A program made the position numbers and the translations under genes. The notes beneath the pieces are model-generated. The model did no database searches, was not told the origin of the DNA, and saw nothing but the letters and a program-made list of their open reading frames with translations. From Elusimicrobiota bacterium (GTDB lineage: Bacteria > Elusimicrobiota > UBA8919), in contig JAQUMH010000001.1 of assembly GCA_028718185.1 (NCBI GenBank), positions 95,186 to 159,185 on the forward strand: DNA of 64,000 nucleotides. The letters run 5' to 3'. This document shows positions 62,049 through 64,000 of this stretch, in pieces; positions within the stretch are counted from its first letter, which is position 1, and the number at the start of each line of letters is the position of its first letter.

Positions 62049-62303
62049 TCAGCCTTCATTACCAGCAGAACCCCTGAATAGGATTTTTCCTGTCTTTTTA
62101 GAAATGATAATTACAGTGCTACTTCTAATCATATAAGAAGAGTTTCTCGGCTTATTATACACGATATACCAGCAAGGGTCATTTTTATCACGAAATTTAT
62201 AACAATGAAATGTTTTAGGTTTCTTGCTATAAACAGTGAAATTATCTTTATTTGGCTTAAAACACCCAATCGCAATTTTAACAGCTTTAATTTTCGTTAT
62301 CAT
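62049..62303 (-). CDS. Hypothetical protein with GSAGNEG C-terminus
   Basis: 84 residues, alternating beta strands and a conserved-looking end (VIIISKKTGKILFRGSAGNEG). I have seen similar VII..KTG.ILF.GSA.DEG endings in small bacterial immunity-like or hypothetical proteins, but no family can be named with certainty. Confidence 0.5.
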   Translation of the reverse strand: MITKIKAVKIAIGCFKPNKDNFTVYSKKPKTFHCYKFRDKNDPCWYIVYNKPRNSSYMIRSSTVIIISKKTGKILFRGSAGNEG

Positions 62304-62458
62304 TTTTGTTTAATATAAAATATCATCTACTAGCACATCTTTTGTAAGTCAAACATTCAAACACCGTTCCGTTGCCCTTTTCGGCTATACAGCAAAACAA
62401 TTAGTATTGTGTCCCCCGATTCAGTGTCCGATTCGAGGTTGTGTTCCAAAAAAAATAC

Positions 62459-62568
62459 GGGGCTAAGAGGAATCGAACCTCTCACGCTCAACCCCATATG
62501 TAAAGGGTATTCTATTTGAAAAGACATATCTTCTCTTTTGATTTTGGAAACTGTCACCAGACAGCCCC
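62459..62568 (-). other. tRNA-like sequence (degenerate or fragment)
   Basis: The minus strand has a perfect T arm AGAGG-TTCGATT-CCTCT followed at once by TAGCCCC, which pairs with GGGGCTG 110 nt upstream (62568-62562). The interior lacks recognisable D and anticodon arms and CCA is missing, so it is not a functional tRNA and much too short for tmRNA. It may be a relic of an integration site or a decayed tRNA. Confidence 0.4.
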
Positions 62569-62618
62569 GCGAGCGTTGTCCCCGCCATCAAAAACATAAA
62601 AAATGTAAAGTTAATCAT
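62463..62618 (-). CDS. Small secreted-type peptide ORF
   Basis: 51 residues after a good GGAGG: MINFTFFMFLMAGTTLAGLSG looks like a signal peptide, then DSFQNQKRR and a polar tail. Its 3' part overlaps the tRNA-like sequence, and its TAG stop is in the acceptor stem. Existence uncertain. Confidence 0.35.
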   Translation of the reverse strand: MINFTFFMFLMAGTTLAGLSGDSFQNQKRRYVFSNRIPFTYGVERERFDSS

Positions 62619-62714
62619 GATCTTAACCTCCAAAGAGGCATTGACCAAAACCAACAATAAAAAAATATAAATCCTTTCGCTTACAATACCCACGTATGGG
62701 CATTATTTCATTTT

Positions 62715-64000
62715 TTATATATCTTTTGCAATTTTGCTAAATTTCTTTAATGCAATATTTAAATTCTTTGCGATGTCTTTGGCGATGATGTCGGGAGCGG
62801 GTAGATTTTCCAAATCCATAATACTGTCGTCTTTAAGCCAGATTATATCAAGATTGGTCTTGTCCCGCCTTATCAATTCGTTATATTTAAAACTTTTAAA
62901 TCTTTTTGCTTCTTTCCTGTTATGCCTATTATTTGCATTATAACATTTTACAAAATCCTCAAGATGTTCGTATTTTAAAGTGTTTTCTTTAAGCGTAAAA
63001 TGCATATTGGTTCTTAAATCATAAATCCAAAGTTTATCTGTCCATGGTTTTTCACTTGCTTTTCTTTTGTCAAAAAAAAGCACATTCGCCTTAACTCCCT
63101 GTGCGTAAAATATTCCGGTCGGTAACCGCAGTAAAGTATGAACATCACAAGTATCAAGCAGTTTCTTTCTTATTGTTTCCCCTGCCCCACCTTCAAAAAG
63201 AACATTGTCAGGAATGACTATTGCTACTTTACCATTTTCTTTCAATATGGTTTTCACATGCTGTAAAAAGTTAAGTTGTTTATTTGAAGTAGTTGCCCAA
63301 AAATCCTGTCTTCCGTAAACAAGCGATTCCTTATCTGCTTTGCCGTCTCCGTTTACAATAGTGATACTGCTTTTTTTACCAAAAGGCGGATTGGTAAGCA
63401 CCATTTCAAATCTGTCACCGGAATCGGATGCTAAAGCATCGCTAACAATAATTGGGCTTTCATCTCCACCTATACCATGTAAAAACAGGTTCATTACACA
63501 AAGCCGGGCAACTCCATCTACTATATCCCAACCCTTAAAAGTTTTTGACTTTAATATTTTCTTTTGGTCTTTATCCAGATTCTTTTTTGATAAATATTCA
63601 TAGGCAGCAAGTAGAAAACCACCGGTGCCACAAGCAGGGTCGCATATTTTCATTCCCAATTCGGGTTTCATTACATCTACCATCGCCCTAATCAATGGGC
63701 GAGGTGTAAAATATTGCCCGGCGCCGCTTTTAGTATCTTCGGCATTTTTCTGCAAGAGACCTTCGTAAATATCGCCTTTTACATCAATATCCATTCCTAT
63801 CCACGTCTCGGAATTAATAAGTTCCACCAACCGCTTTAATTTTGCAGGGTCTTGTATTCTATTTTGTGACTTACGGAAGATTACACCCAATAATCCCTTT
63901 TCTTTGCCAAGTTCCTGTAATATACGTCTATAATGGTTCTCAAGAGCAGTTCCATCCTTTGTTACCAAACTTTGCCAGTCAAGTCCTTTTGGTATTTCTG
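62715..64000 (-). CDS. hsdM: Type I restriction-modification DNA methyltransferase subunit (partial)
   Basis: At least 428 codons, continuing past the right edge. N-6 adenine methylase with the SAM-binding DPACGTGGFL motif (motif I), the catalytic NPPFGKK (motif IV) and a preceding helical HsdM N-terminal domain (ETWIGMDIDVKGDIYEGLLQ, AGQYFTPRPLI). The next 100 bp downstream has no specificity (HsdS) gene, only small ORFs and a tRNA-like fragment. The visible part starts inside the gene. Confidence 0.92.
   Translation of the reverse strand, partial: EIPKGLDWQSLVTKDGTALENHYRRILQELGKEKGLLGVIFRKSQNRIQDPAKLKRLVELINSETWIGMDIDVKGDIYEGLLQKNAEDTKSGAGQYFTPRPLIRAMVDVMKPELGMKICDPACGTGGFLLAAYEYLSKKNLDKDQKKILKSKTFKGWDIVDGVARLCVMNLFLHGIGGDESPIIVSDALASDSGDRFEMVLTNPPFGKKSSITIVNGDGKADKESLVYGRQDFWATTSNKQLNFLQHVKTILKENGKVAIVIPDNVLFEGGAGETIRKKLLDTCDVHTLLRLPTGIFYAQGVKANVLFFDKRKASEKPWTDKLWIYDLRTNMHFTLKENTLKYEHLEDFVKCYNANNRHNRKEAKRFKSFKYNELIRRDKTNLDIIWLKDDSIMDLENLPAPDIIAKDIAKNLNIALKKFSKIAKDI

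Noticed and set aside
62459-62568. Complete tRNA or tmRNA
   Set aside because: No D arm, no anticodon arm with 7-nt loop, no tag ORF, and 110 nt is far too short for tmRNA.

Overview
The window is AT-rich, densely packed bacterial chromosome with almost every gene on the minus strand. Lipoproteins, an Mla-type lipid transporter, a BamD-like lipoprotein, flagellar stator genes (motA, motB, flbD), PorV-like and T9SS-like secretion features and a Tad/Flp-type pilin cluster indicate a two-membrane (Gram-negative) bacterium. Gene content and the abundant intergenic repeats resemble uncultured lineages such as Elusimicrobiota or Omnitrophota. That placement is a guess; nothing here fixes the phylum.

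Layout. Positions 1-8.8 kb hold a partial aminotransferase, ilvC, tyrS, a YfhO-like membrane protein, a divergent class A penicillin-binding protein and a DUF2148 protein. From 33.2 down to 8.8 kb runs a long leftward block: DJ-1-like protein, eno, ftsB-like, rpsF-ssb-rpsR-(DUF2232)-rplI-dnaB, alr, mlaE-mlaF-mlaD, radA, PIN/TRAM, ispD-ispF-cysS-rlmB, flbD-motA-motB, ppdK, then envelope proteins (TPR lipoproteins, HAMP, VWA). Many start/stop overlaps imply translational coupling.

Accessory region 33.3-37.8 kb is a compact mobile element. Leftward PEGA lipoprotein and GIY-YIG genes and a rightward HTH gene, two tiny ORFs and a large serine recombinase diverge from a control hub. The hub carries a four-unit 12-bp iteron array, a three-unit 10-bp operator and a pseudoknot-capable leader RNA. 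The recombinase stop codon lies inside a tRNA-Gln gene. From 37.9 to 49.1 kb come housekeeping genes (gltX, hisG, an MraY/WecA-like transferase, glyA, tsaC, argJ-argC, rsmI, HD-GYP, HAMP).

Region 49.4-60.9 kb is extracytoplasmic: TadE/TadG/Flp-like pilins (one short one at 53139-53318), a REP-associated Y1 transposase (RAYT), a PorV-like protein with TPRs, a DUF559 nuclease and a 1363-residue Gly-rich/Fn3 protein with a T9SS-like tail. It is heavily colonised by palindromic repeats. Hairpins footed by GTAG cluster around, and inside, the RAYT gene, and other repeats lie in frame in pilin leader peptides. The right end (60-64 kb) has an ORF6N protein, small unknown ORFs, a putative stand-alone ncRNA, a tRNA-like fragment and a partial type I methyltransferase.

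The most unusual theme is repeat invasion of coding sequence, concentrated in segments that are cleaved off (signal peptides, prepilin leaders) or are probably surface loops (argJ, eno).
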